A stretch of 20,751 bases of DNA, from NCBI GenBank assembly GCA_023416855.1, contig JAEZGU010000001.1, forward strand, positions 1 to 20,751, in the 5' to 3' direction. Each line of letters opens with the position of its first letter. The stretch's first letter is position 1. This DNA is from Bacillota bacterium (GTDB lineage Bacteria > Bacillota > Clostridia > Tissierellales > Sedimentibacteraceae). Both the position numbers and the translations under genes were made by a program. Below the pieces are notes generated by a model. That model was not told the origin of the DNA. It made no database searches and was given only the letters and a program-made list of their open reading frames with translations. Shown here piece by piece: positions 7,378 to 14,164 of this stretch.

Positions 7378-7514
7378 ATAGATTAATATGGTATATTTTT
7401 TTATATATTGCTAATAATAAGTATAATTTACAGAAAAATTTACATGAAAATCCCAGGAAAACTACATATAAATAAAAGAACTAATATAAAAATGACATTT
7501 TAGTTAAAAAAAGC

Positions 7515-7543
7515 TTGCGTTTTTTTTACATTCGGGTTATAAT
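7515..7543 (+). promoter_or_regulatory. Promoter of the yabE-like gene
   Basis: TTGCGT (7515-7520), a 17-base spacer and TATAAT (7538-7543). Transcription should begin near 7550, leaving an untranslated leader of about 150 bases before the ATG at 7699. The 385-base gap between pdxK and this gene holds a terminator, about 135 bases of AT-rich DNA in which I see nothing, this promoter and the leader. Confidence 0.75.
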
Positions 7544-7550
7544 ACGTCTT

Positions 7551-7698
7551 GTGCAAAAAATTATGGGATTTTGCAAAAGGATTGCCAATAATGTATGAGT
7601 TTATACTTATGCAAAAAGTAAATTTTTCTGAGCAAAAATTTATACCTTTAATTGACAGGGATGGTCAATTTTGGATAATATTAAAGGTTGGTGGTAAT
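7551..7698 (+). promoter_or_regulatory. Structured 5' leader of the yabE-like gene
   Basis: The leader contains two perfect stem-loops: AAATTTTT/AAAAATTT (7620-7627, 7634-7641) and AATTGAC/GTCAATT (7650-7656, 7664-7670, loop AGGGATG). The motif GCAAAA occurs four times, near 7552, 7573, 7611 and 7632. It does not match the c-di-AMP (ydaO) or c-di-GMP riboswitch patterns that I know. A cis-regulatory role is inferred only from length and structure. Confidence 0.4.
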
Positions 7699-8433
7699 AT
7701 GAAAAAAATATACCCATTTATAATTGTAACAATTTTAGTAATGAGCTTTATTGTAACTAATGATAGTAATGTAGGAAACTCTAAATACAGTGTTTTTGCA
7801 AGTATATTTAAAGAAGAAGATGTAGAAGCAAAACCTCCATTAAAGGAATTAAAGTATGATATTGACAGAAGTAAAGTAGAGCATGATACAAAAATATTAT
7901 ATAATGACAATAAATATGAAGACTATAAACAAGTAATCCAACAAGGATCTGATGGTATGAAGAAGTCAGTATATCAAGAATGTTATATTGATGGATTAAT
8001 GGTATTAAGAACATTAGAAGAAGAAATAGTGTACATAGATCCTGTTGATGAAATTATCGAAGTAGGAACAAAGAAAAACACTGTTGCAACCTCAAGAGGC
8101 GGATTCAGATTTAAAGAAGAATTCGATATGATTGCAACTGCATATGATTTATCTTTTGAAAGTACAGGTAAAAGACCTGGCGATCCCTACTACGGTATAA
8201 CCGCATCTGGCACAAAAGCTCAGCCAGGAACAGTTGCAGTAGACCCAAAAGTTATACCTCTTGGAACGAAGCTTTACGTAGCTTCTACAGATGGCAGTCC
8301 TGACTATGGTTTCGCAACAGCACTTGATACAGGTGGAGCAATCAAGGGTAACAGAATTGACTTGTTTATGGAAGATGGCACAGATTGCTATTGGTTTGGA
8401 ATCAGACCGGTAAAAGTTTATATTTTAGAGTAA
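7699..8433 (+). CDS. yabE: G5-3D domain cell-wall protein, YabE-like
   Basis: The start is ATG 7699, preceded by GGTGGT and followed at once by a signal/anchor sequence; a longer frame from TTG at 7549 would begin at the predicted transcription start and is rejected. The 244-residue protein has a short Lys start and a hydrophobic helix (about 5-19), indicating export or membrane anchoring. Residues about 50-125 look like a G5 domain, including QVIQQGSDGMKKS and the closing EIIEVGTK. Residues 140-244 are a 3D domain: MIATAYD, YGITASGTKAQPG, TVAVDPKVIPLGTKLYV, ALDTGGAIKGNRIDLF, with the three expected aspartates near 182, 210 and 221. In this family the 3D domain forms a double-psi barrel like that of lytic transglycosylases, so peptidoglycan cleavage or binding is likely. 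In Bacillus yabE lies beside rnmV and ksgA, as here apart from one intervening kinase gene. Confidence 0.88.
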   Translation: MKKIYPFIIVTILVMSFIVTNDSNVGNSKYSVFASIFKEEDVEAKPPLKELKYDIDRSKVEHDTKILYNDNKYEDYKQVIQQGSDGMKKSVYQECYIDGLMVLRTLEEEIVYIDPVDEIIEVGTKKNTVATSRGGFRFKEEFDMIATAYDLSFESTGKRPGDPYYGITASGTKAQPGTVAVDPKVIPLGTKLYVASTDGSPDYGFATALDTGGAIKGNRIDLFMEDGTDCYWFGIRPVKVYILE

Positions 8434-8449
8434 AATATCATTAAGTAAG

Positions 8450-8490
8450 AAGAAAAGGGAAAAAATCATATTGGTTTTTTCCTTTTTCTT
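8450..8490 (+). terminator. Long stem-loop after the yabE-like gene
   Basis: A 16-base purine-rich arm (8450-8465) pairs with a T-rich arm (8475-8490) with one G-U pair. The 3' arm itself supplies the U-rich tract. It separates the yabE-like gene from the udk-rnmV-ksgA transcript. Confidence 0.7.
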
Positions 8491-8551
8491 GTATGCAAAC
8501 TGCAAAAAATAGTGTATATTGTAAATAGAAAACAATATTTGAGAGGAAATT

Positions 8552-9190
8552 ATGATGCAACCTATTTTTATTGGAGTATGTGGAGGCAGTGGCTCCGGAA
8601 AAACAACAATTGTTAATAGAATAAATGCTGAAGTACCGGAAAAAAGTATAGCAATAATGGAGCATGATGCTTATTATAAGGATCAAAGTAATTTAACATA
8701 TGAGCAAAGATGTAAAACTAACTATGATCATCCATTTGCTTTTGACACAGATTTGTTTGTTGAGCACATAAAGGAATTAAAAAAGGGAAATACAATTCAA
8801 AAGCCTATATATGACTATGGAATACACAACAGAAAAACGGAAACAATTACAACTGTACCAAAGGAAATTATCATAGTTGAAGGTTTACTGATTTTTTATG
8901 AAGAAAGAATTAGAGATTTGTTAGATATAAAAATATATGTAGATACTGATGCTGATATTAGGATCTTAAGAAGAATTATAAGAGATATGAATGAAAGATC
9001 AAGAAGTTTAGATTCTATAATTAATCAATATATGAGCACAGTTAGGCCTGCTCATGAACAATTTATAGAAACAAGCAAGAAGTATGCAGATATTATTGTC
9101 ACTGAAGGCGGTAATAATTTAGTAGCGGTTGATTTAATGGTTACAAAAATTAAATCATTGCTGGAACATGCTAACAGGAGCATAATTTAA
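8552..9190 (+). CDS. udk: Uridine kinase
   Basis: This 212-residue P-loop kinase phosphorylates uridine/cytidine with GTP or ATP in pyrimidine salvage. It shows the Walker A motif GGSGSGKTT (11-19), the family motif HDAYYKDQ (38-45), YDHPFAFD (58-65), which contacts the nucleoside, PIYDYGIHNR (about 88-97) and IIVEGLLIFYE, a Walker B-like strand. RRIIRDMNERSRS resembles the lid with its arginines. Two ATG codons stand in tandem at 8552 and 8555; GAGAGG upstream fits either. The length is typical. The stop is followed after eight bases by rnmV, so the two are co-transcribed. A phosphoribulokinase-like relative with another substrate cannot be excluded, but the motif set fits Udk. Confidence 0.9.
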   Translation: MMQPIFIGVCGGSGSGKTTIVNRINAEVPEKSIAIMEHDAYYKDQSNLTYEQRCKTNYDHPFAFDTDLFVEHIKELKKGNTIQKPIYDYGIHNRKTETITTVPKEIIIVEGLLIFYEERIRDLLDIKIYVDTDADIRILRRIIRDMNERSRSLDSIINQYMSTVRPAHEQFIETSKKYADIIVTEGGNNLVAVDLMVTKIKSLLEHANRSII

Positions 9191-9198
9191 GAGGTATT

Positions 9199-9744
9199 AT
9201 GATAAAAGAAATAATAGTTGTTGAAGGAAAGTCTGATATATCAGCTGTAAAAAAAGCAGTGGATGCAGAGGTAATAGCTACCAGCGGACTAGGTATAAAC
9301 GAAGATATAATAAAAATAATAAAAAAAGCTTCTGAAAATAGAGGAATAATTATATTGACAGACCCAGATTTCCCGGGTAAAAAAATCCGCAATATCCTGT
9401 CAGCAGAAATAGAAAACTGTAAACATGCATACATATCAAGAAGCAAGGCCGAAAAACAAGGCGATATAGGTGTGGAAAATGCATCTCCTGAGGTTATTCG
9501 TGAAGCACTAAAAAATGCAAGAGCTGAAAATTTAGACAATGTAATAGAGTTTACTAATAGTGACATGGTTTATTATGGTCTAGTAGGCAATGAAAATGCT
9601 TCAAAACGCAGAGCACTTCTTGGTGATGAGCTTGCCATAGGGCATTGTAGCGCAAAGCAATTTCTAAAAAGATTGAACTCCTTCGGTATTACCAGAGAAG
9701 AATTAGAAAATGCAATAATAAAAGTTGATAATAATGAGGAATAG
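9199..9744 (+). CDS. rnmV: Ribonuclease M5
   Basis: The product is a 181-residue TOPRIM-family ribonuclease that carries out the last maturation step of 5S rRNA in Firmicutes, acting on the precursor complexed with ribosomal protein L18. The TOPRIM core is clear: IIVVEGKSD (5-13) with catalytic Glu9, and IIILTDPDFPGKKIR (50-64) with the Asp-x-Asp pair Asp55/Asp57. HAYISRSKAEKQGDIGVENA follows, as expected for RNase M5. The C-terminal helical part (about 105-181) would contact the RNA. It lies between udk and ksgA with gaps of 8 and 7 bases, the classical rnmV-ksgA linkage. Length is normal for the family. Confidence 0.95.
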   Translation: MIKEIIVVEGKSDISAVKKAVDAEVIATSGLGINEDIIKIIKKASENRGIIILTDPDFPGKKIRNILSAEIENCKHAYISRSKAEKQGDIGVENASPEVIREALKNARAENLDNVIEFTNSDMVYYGLVGNENASKRRALLGDELAIGHCSAKQFLKRLNSFGITREELENAIIKVDNNEE

Positions 9745-9751
9745 ATAATTA

Positions 9752-10615
9752 ATGGATGATAAAAGACTATATTCACCAAAGGTAATGAAGTATATACTTG
9801 ATAAGTATGGATTTAAATTTAGCAAGAGCTTAGGACAGAACTTTCTAATTGATGGAAATATCATTAATAACATAGCTGATACAGCAGAGTTAGATGAAAA
9901 TTCAGGAGTATTAGAGATAGGTCCGGGTTTTGGTACGCTTACCCAAATTCTGTGCAGCAAAGCTAAAAAGGTTGTAGCTGTTGAAGTAGATAAGAGCTTA
10001 ATTGATGTACACAAGGAGACATTAAATTTTGATAATATTAAAATTATTTACGATGACTTTATGAAGGTTGATGTGAATAAGTTAATAGAGGAAGAATTTG
10101 ACGGTCTTAATGTAAAAATAGTTGCAAACTTACCATACTATATAACTACACCTATAATTATGAAAATATTAGAAGAGGGTTACAAAGTATCTAAAATAGT
10201 TGTAATGGTACAAAAAGAGGTTGCTCAGCGTTTAAATTCCAAACCCGGAAGCAAAGAGTATGGAGCTATAACCTTAGCAGTTCAATATAGAGCAAATACA
10301 AATATTGCTATGATTGTACCTAATACAGTTTTTATGCCAAGACCTAAAGTTGATTCGGCAGTTATAGAATTTGATATACTAAGTGAGCCTAAAATTAAGG
10401 TTAATGATGAAAAACTTATGTTTGATGTTATAAAAGCATCCTTTGGACAGAGAAGAAAAACATTATTAAATGGTTTGAGCAACAATCTTAAAATTTCAAA
10501 AGATGATATAAAAAAAGCTTTAGAAAATTCAAATATCGATCCGGGTATTAGAGGCGAAAATTTAAGCCTTGAGGAATTCGGTCGGATTTCAGATGAAATC
10601 AGTAAAATTTTATGA
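9752..10615 (+). CDS. rsmA: 16S rRNA dimethyladenosine transferase RsmA/KsgA
   Basis: This 287-residue SAM-dependent methyltransferase dimethylates two adjacent adenosines in the 3' hairpin (helix 45) of 16S rRNA during late 30S assembly. Visible motifs are KSLGQNFLID (25-34), the family N-terminal motif; VLEIGPGFGTLT (53-64), the SAM-binding loop; VVAVEVDK (74-81), with the acidic ribose contact; and VANLPYYITTP (124-134), motif IV, which holds the target adenine. MPRPKVDSAVIEF and the FGQRRKT segment belong to the C-terminal helical domain. It follows rnmV by seven bases and is followed after 15 bases by the cobalamin adenosyltransferase gene. Confidence 0.97.
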   Translation: MDDKRLYSPKVMKYILDKYGFKFSKSLGQNFLIDGNIINNIADTAELDENSGVLEIGPGFGTLTQILCSKAKKVVAVEVDKSLIDVHKETLNFDNIKIIYDDFMKVDVNKLIEEEFDGLNVKIVANLPYYITTPIIMKILEEGYKVSKIVVMVQKEVAQRLNSKPGSKEYGAITLAVQYRANTNIAMIVPNTVFMPRPKVDSAVIEFDILSEPKIKVNDEKLMFDVIKASFGQRRKTLLNGLSNNLKISKDDIKKALENSNIDPGIRGENLSLEEFGRISDEISKIL

Positions 10616-10630
10616 TAAAGGGAGGAATAT

Positions 10631-11179
10631 ATGAAAATTTATACTAAAACAGGCGACAAGGGTCAAACATCGCTATTTGATGGTACAAGAGTGGATAAGG
10701 ATTCGATGAGAGTAGAATCTTACGGTACTGTAGATGAGCTTAATTCATCATTAGGTTTTGCTATGAAATTTATCGAAGATGAAGAAATAGTTGAAAAATT
10801 AAAAAAAATACAGATGAGATTATTTCTTGTTGCAGGTGAGTTAGCTACAGTAGAAGAAGGAAAATATGTGTACAAAATTAAAGAAGAAGACATATTAGCA
10901 TTAGAAAAAATTATTGATGATTATTTGCCAAAAATAAAAGGTGTAGATAAGTTCATAGTTCCTGGTTCATCAAAAGCAGCTGCAGCACTTCATGTATCAA
11001 GAACAATTTGCAGGAGAGCTGAAAGAAGAATATTAGCACTAAAAAGAGTAGAACCGGTTAGTGATATTTTGCTAAAATTTGTGAATCGTCTTTCAGATGT
11101 GATTTATACATATGCAAGATACTTGGAAAGTGATTTAACAATTATGGATTTTGAGAAAAGCTATAATGAAAAATTATAA
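10631..11179 (+). CDS. PduO-type ATP:cob(I)alamin adenosyltransferase
   Basis: The product is a 182-residue cytoplasmic enzyme that transfers the adenosyl group of ATP to cob(I)alamin, giving coenzyme B12. Signature motifs are TKTGDKGQTSLFDGTRV (5-21, ATP-binding N-terminus), SYGTVDELNSSLGF (30-43), SRTICRRAERR (123-133, the hallmark PduO-type motif) and NRLSDVIYTYARY (152-164). Length fits the family. GGGAGG precedes the ATG. It is the last gene of the udk-rnmV-ksgA transcript. No cobalamin riboswitch is visible before it, so expression appears tied to the operon. No clear terminator follows; only the weak inverted repeat AATTC/GAATT is present near 11191-11209. It suggests that the organism uses an adenosylcobalamin enzyme encoded elsewhere. 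Confidence 0.95.
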   Translation: MKIYTKTGDKGQTSLFDGTRVDKDSMRVESYGTVDELNSSLGFAMKFIEDEEIVEKLKKIQMRLFLVAGELATVEEGKYVYKIKEEDILALEKIIDDYLPKIKGVDKFIVPGSSKAAAALHVSRTICRRAERRILALKRVEPVSDILLKFVNRLSDVIYTYARYLESDLTIMDFEKSYNEKL

Positions 11180-11210
11180 CAATCTTCATAAATTCTTAAT
11201 ATTTGAATTC

Positions 11211-11238
11211 TTTACAAAAAGCAAAATTGTGTTATCAT
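11211..11238 (+). promoter_or_regulatory. Promoter of the LytR-CpsA-Psr gene
   Basis: TTTACA (11211-11216) is followed after 16 bases by TATCAT (11233-11238); an overlapping TATAAT (11238-11243) lacks a good -35 partner. Transcription would start about 11245, immediately before the inverted repeat at 11247-11311. Confidence 0.6.
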
Positions 11239-11246
11239 ATAATGGA

Positions 11247-11311
11247 TATATCATACCATCGCCTCGGCAATGCAAGCGAGCTTGCGCTGCACTCGGCTCA
11301 GATATGATATA
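11247..11311 (+). repeat. GC-rich imperfect inverted repeat in the lcp leader
   Basis: Perfect 9-base outer arms TATATCATA/TATGATATA (11247-11255, 11303-11311) enclose a GC-rich core much richer in G and C than its AT-rich surroundings. The core holds an inner hairpin GCAAG-CGAG-CTTGC (11272-11285), GCC/GGC pairing further out, and a direct repeat CTCGGC (11263-11268, 11293-11298). It looks like a REP-like or MITE-like repeat, or a 5' stem-loop of the mRNA; which one cannot be told from one copy. Confidence 0.6.
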
Positions 11312-11337
11312 AAAGTAATATGATTGGAGGAAATTAA

Positions 11338-12228
11338 GTGAAGCAATTTTTTAAAGTTTTTGTCACTTCGCTCATATGCTTTTCATTGATAGTCAGCGGC
11401 GGATTATTTGTGTTGACTGGATTCAATAACGGCACAAATGCAGAAGCTACAGATATATTTAATATAATAAGCAATAAAGAAAAAAGAATTAATGTACTGT
11501 TGTTAGGTTTAGAGCATAAACGTTCTGATACTATAATGGTTGCAAGCTATAATCCTAAGACAAAGACAGCTGATATCATATCAATCCCAAGAGATACATA
11601 CATAGAAAGGGATGGATTCAGAAACAGCGGTAACAATAAGATAAATTCTGTTTATACTGTAAAAGGTATAGAAGGACTTAACGAAATTATATTAGGAATA
11701 ACAGGAATAAAAATAGATAAATATGTTACAGTGGACTATGATGGTGTAAGAGCTGCTGTTGATGCTGTTGGAGGAGTAGAGGTTGATGTACCTTTCCATA
11801 TGAGATATACAGACCCATATTCAGATCCACCGTTGGATATCAATATAGAAGCAGGTAAACAGCTGATTAAAGGCGACAGAGCAATGGAATTCTTAAGATT
11901 CAGAAAAACTAACTATCAGGGATATCAAGGATATGCAGATGGTGATTTAGGAAGAATTGAAGCGCAACAGCGTTTTGTGAAATCAGCCATAAAAAAAGCT
12001 TTGACATTTAGATTACCAAAGGTAGTAAGTGAAGTATATCCTTATGTATCAACAGATGTGGCTTTATCAGAAGCAACATCTTTGGCAGTTAGTGCAGTGG
12101 GTATTTCTGTAGAAGATATTAATTTTCACACTTTACCTGGAGCACCAAAAACAATAAACGGTATTTCCTTTTATATAATTAATCAAGAAGAAACAAAGAA
12201 CTTAATATACAATATACTTGATATTTAA
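11338..12228 (+). CDS. LytR-CpsA-Psr (LCP) family cell-wall protein
   Basis: The 296-residue protein starts at GTG with GGAGG seven bases upstream. A short cytoplasmic start is followed by one transmembrane helix (about 8-28), and the rest lies outside the membrane. The LCP domain (about 50-225) shows INVLLLGLE (51-59), RSDTIMVASYNP (62-73) with the Arg-Ser-Asp that binds the pyrophosphate of the lipid-linked donor, SIPRDTYIE (82-90), INSVYTVKG and DLGRIEAQQRFVKS (203-216). LCP enzymes move teichoic acids or other anionic glycans from undecaprenyl carriers to peptidoglycan. Those catalytic residues are present, so an active transferase is likely, though its glycan is unknown. The gene has its own promoter and ends at two successive terminators. 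Confidence 0.93.
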   Translation: MKQFFKVFVTSLICFSLIVSGGLFVLTGFNNGTNAEATDIFNIISNKEKRINVLLLGLEHKRSDTIMVASYNPKTKTADIISIPRDTYIERDGFRNSGNNKINSVYTVKGIEGLNEIILGITGIKIDKYVTVDYDGVRAAVDAVGGVEVDVPFHMRYTDPYSDPPLDINIEAGKQLIKGDRAMEFLRFRKTNYQGYQGYADGDLGRIEAQQRFVKSAIKKALTFRLPKVVSEVYPYVSTDVALSEATSLAVSAVGISVEDINFHTLPGAPKTINGISFYIINQEETKNLIYNILDI

Positions 12229-12229
12229 A

Positions 12230-12250
12230 AAACGCCCTAATAGGGCGTTT
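12230..12250. terminator. Bidirectional intrinsic terminator
   Basis: AAACGCCC-TAATA-GGGCGTTT forms a perfect 8-base-pair stem followed by TAGTTTTA on the plus strand. On the minus strand TTTTTAAATA follows. It serves the LCP gene and, from the other side, the rbs operon ending at 12284. Confidence 0.88.
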
Positions 12251-12258
12251 AGTTTTAT

Positions 12259-12279
12259 ATCCTGCAATGCAGGATTTTT
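12259..12279 (+). terminator. Second plus-strand terminator after the LCP gene
   Basis: The palindrome ATCCTGCA-A-TGCAGGAT (12259-12275) is followed by TTTT. It lies between the first terminator and the end of the converging rbsB gene and probably acts as a backup stop. Confidence 0.6.
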
Positions 12280-12283
12280 GCTA

Positions 12284-13183
12284 TTACTTCTTAGTTACCA
12301 ATTGTAAAGCAACAGGTATCATGCTTTCAACTTTTTCATTGTTTAGTATTTTTGCTGCTGTTTGAACACCTAATGAGCCTATTTCTTTTGGAAGTTGCTC
12401 AACAGTAGCAGCCATTTCACCGCTTTCAACTGCAGCTTTAGCATCATCTGTAGCATCGAAGCCTACTATAAGAATATCTCTACCTGAAGCTTTAACAGCT
12501 TCTAATGCTCCCAATGCCATTTCATCGTTGTGAGCAAATACAGCATCTATTTCAGACTGTGCTTGCAATATGTTTTCCATTACGGTTAATCCTTGAGCTC
12601 TGTCAAAGTTTGCAGTTTGCTTTGCAACTACTTCGATATCAGTACCATTTATAGCATCATTAAATCCTTGACCTCTGTCTCTTGCTGCTGATGCTCCCGG
12701 TATCCCTTCTAACTCCACAACTTTTCCTTTTCCACCTAATAGTTCAACGATATATTCGCCTGCAAGCTTTCCACCGGCTACGTTGTCTGAAGCAATATGA
12801 GAAACTACTTCACCGCCATTTGCACCTCTGTCTAAAGTTATAACAGGGATATTTGCTTTATTAGCAGCCTCTACAGCACTTTTAACTGCATCTGAGTCTG
12901 TTGGGTTAATCATAATAACATCTACACCTTGATTGATTAAGTCTTCCACATTTGACATTTCTGTTGCTGAATCATCCTGTGAGTCCAATGTAACAAGTTT
13001 AAAACCTAATTCTTCTGCTTTGGCCTTAGCGCCAGCTTCTAAGTCAACAAAGAATGGGTTATTCAATGTTGATATAGCTAAACCAATGGTCTTTTCGTCT
13101 TTATTAGCTGTTGTTGTACTACATCCTGTAAACAAGGATAGTATCATAAGAGATACAACTAATAAGCTTAAAAATTTTTTCAT
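12284..13183 (-). CDS. rbsB: Ribose-type ABC transporter substrate-binding lipoprotein
   Basis: This 299-residue protein is the last gene of the ribose operon. The signal peptide MKKFLSLLVVSLMILSLFTG ends in a lipobox with Cys21, so the mature protein should be a lipid-anchored binding protein at the outer membrane face. The rest is a type I periplasmic-binding-protein fold: IGLAISTLNNPFFVDLEAGA (33-52), the RbsB/LacI hallmark; LITLD-like VTLDSQDD; IMINPTDSDAV; VITLDRGANGG; and AVFAHNDEMALGALEAV in the second lobe. The aromatic, Arg and Asp positions fit D-ribose recognition, but galactose- or xylose-type relatives cannot be excluded. AGGGAG precedes the ATG. The terminator at 12230-12250 ends the operon. 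Confidence 0.93.
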   Translation of the reverse strand: MKKFLSLLVVSLMILSLFTGCSTTTANKDEKTIGLAISTLNNPFFVDLEAGAKAKAEELGFKLVTLDSQDDSATEMSNVEDLINQGVDVIMINPTDSDAVKSAVEAANKANIPVITLDRGANGGEVVSHIASDNVAGGKLAGEYIVELLGGKGKVVELEGIPGASAARDRGQGFNDAINGTDIEVVAKQTANFDRAQGLTVMENILQAQSEIDAVFAHNDEMALGALEAVKASGRDILIVGFDATDDAKAAVESGEMAATVEQLPKEIGSLGVQTAAKILNNEKVESMIPVALQLVTKK

Positions 13184-13216
13184 AAAATCCCTCCATTAAA
13201 ATTTTAATTTTTATTT

Positions 13217-14164
13217 TTATCTTGATAATTTTTGTTTTCTATCAAGAAGTACAGCGATTAAAATAACTATACCTTTAGCAACATCTTGGTAATAAGAAGA
13301 TACTTGCATTAGATTAAGAGCATTGTTTAAGACACCTATTATAAGAGCACCTATTGCTGTTCCTGCTATTGTACCAATTCCTCCGGCCATGCTGGTACCA
13401 CCTAAAACAACAGCAGCAATTGCGTCAAGCTCATAGCCAACTCCCGAAGTTGGTTGAGCCGAGCCTAATCTTGCAGTTATGAGTATTCCTGCTAAAGCAG
13501 CCATCATACCTGATGCGGAATATACAAATAATTTAACCTTATTTGTATTGATACCTGAATACAATGTGGCTTCCTCGTTAGAACCGGTAGCATAAATATA
13601 TCTTCCAATACGAGTGTGATTCAAAATATAGTAAGCAATTATAAACACCAATATCATTATGTATACAGGAATTGGAATTGATCCAATAAAACCTGTTCCA
13701 ATTGTACCAAATGCTTCTGTTGAAGCTGTGCTACCTGTGCTAATTGGTCTGCCCTTGGTGAAAACAAGAATAATACCTCTAAGCAAAGTAACAGTACCAA
13801 GTGTTGCAATAAATGGTTGTAAACGACCTGCGGTTATAAGTGTACCATTCATGAATCCTATGGCTGTCCCCAGTATAAGTGTAATAATTAAAACCATAAA
13901 AACATTCATACCGGATGAAACCATAGAGGCAGCTAATGCACCGCAAAGTCCTAAAATAGAACCAACTGATAAGTCTATTCCACCAATTAATATTGCAAAT
14001 GTCATTCCCGTTGCTATTACAGCATTAATAGATGTTTGTCGAAGGACTGTTAATATATTGCCCCAAGTGAGAAATCTGGGATTAAGAAGTGCAACAATTA
14101 TACAAGTAATTAATAGTACAATTAATGGTTTGTTTTTAATTAATTTTTTAGCTATCTTGTTCAT
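13217..14164 (-). CDS. rbsC: Ribose-type ABC transporter permease
   Basis: The 315-residue membrane protein has about eight to ten hydrophobic helices. It carries the family motif GMTFAILIGGIDLSVGSILG (53-72) near the second helix and a conserved cytoplasmic loop GRLQPFIATLGTVTLLRG about 113-130. GGTSMAGGIGTIAGTAIGAL near the C-terminus is the permease signature of the RbsC/AraH group. Two copies should form the membrane channel, powered by RbsA and fed by RbsB. The ATG overlaps the rbsA stop by four bases (ATGA), so the two proteins are translationally coupled. Sugar specificity is inferred from operon partners, chiefly RbsD. Confidence 0.94.
   Translation of the reverse strand: MNKIAKKLIKNKPLIVLLITCIIVALLNPRFLTWGNILTVLRQTSINAVIATGMTFAILIGGIDLSVGSILGLCGALAASMVSSGMNVFMVLIITLILGTAIGFMNGTLITAGRLQPFIATLGTVTLLRGIILVFTKGRPISTGSTASTEAFGTIGTGFIGSIPIPVYIMILVFIIAYYILNHTRIGRYIYATGSNEEATLYSGINTNKVKLFVYSASGMMAALAGILITARLGSAQPTSGVGYELDAIAAVVLGGTSMAGGIGTIAGTAIGALIIGVLNNALNLMQVSSYYQDVAKGIVILIAVLLDRKQKLSR

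Noticed and set aside
7549..7698. A 50-residue N-terminal extension of the yabE-like protein from a TTG codon
   Set aside because: The TTG coincides with the predicted transcription start and has no ribosome binding site, while ATG 7699 has one and begins a normal signal sequence.
7551..7698. c-di-AMP or c-di-GMP riboswitch
   Set aside because: The GCAAAA repeats suggested it, but the conserved cores of the known classes are absent.
10600..10631. Cobalamin riboswitch before the adenosyltransferase
   Set aside because: The gap to ksgA is only 15 bases and cannot hold one.
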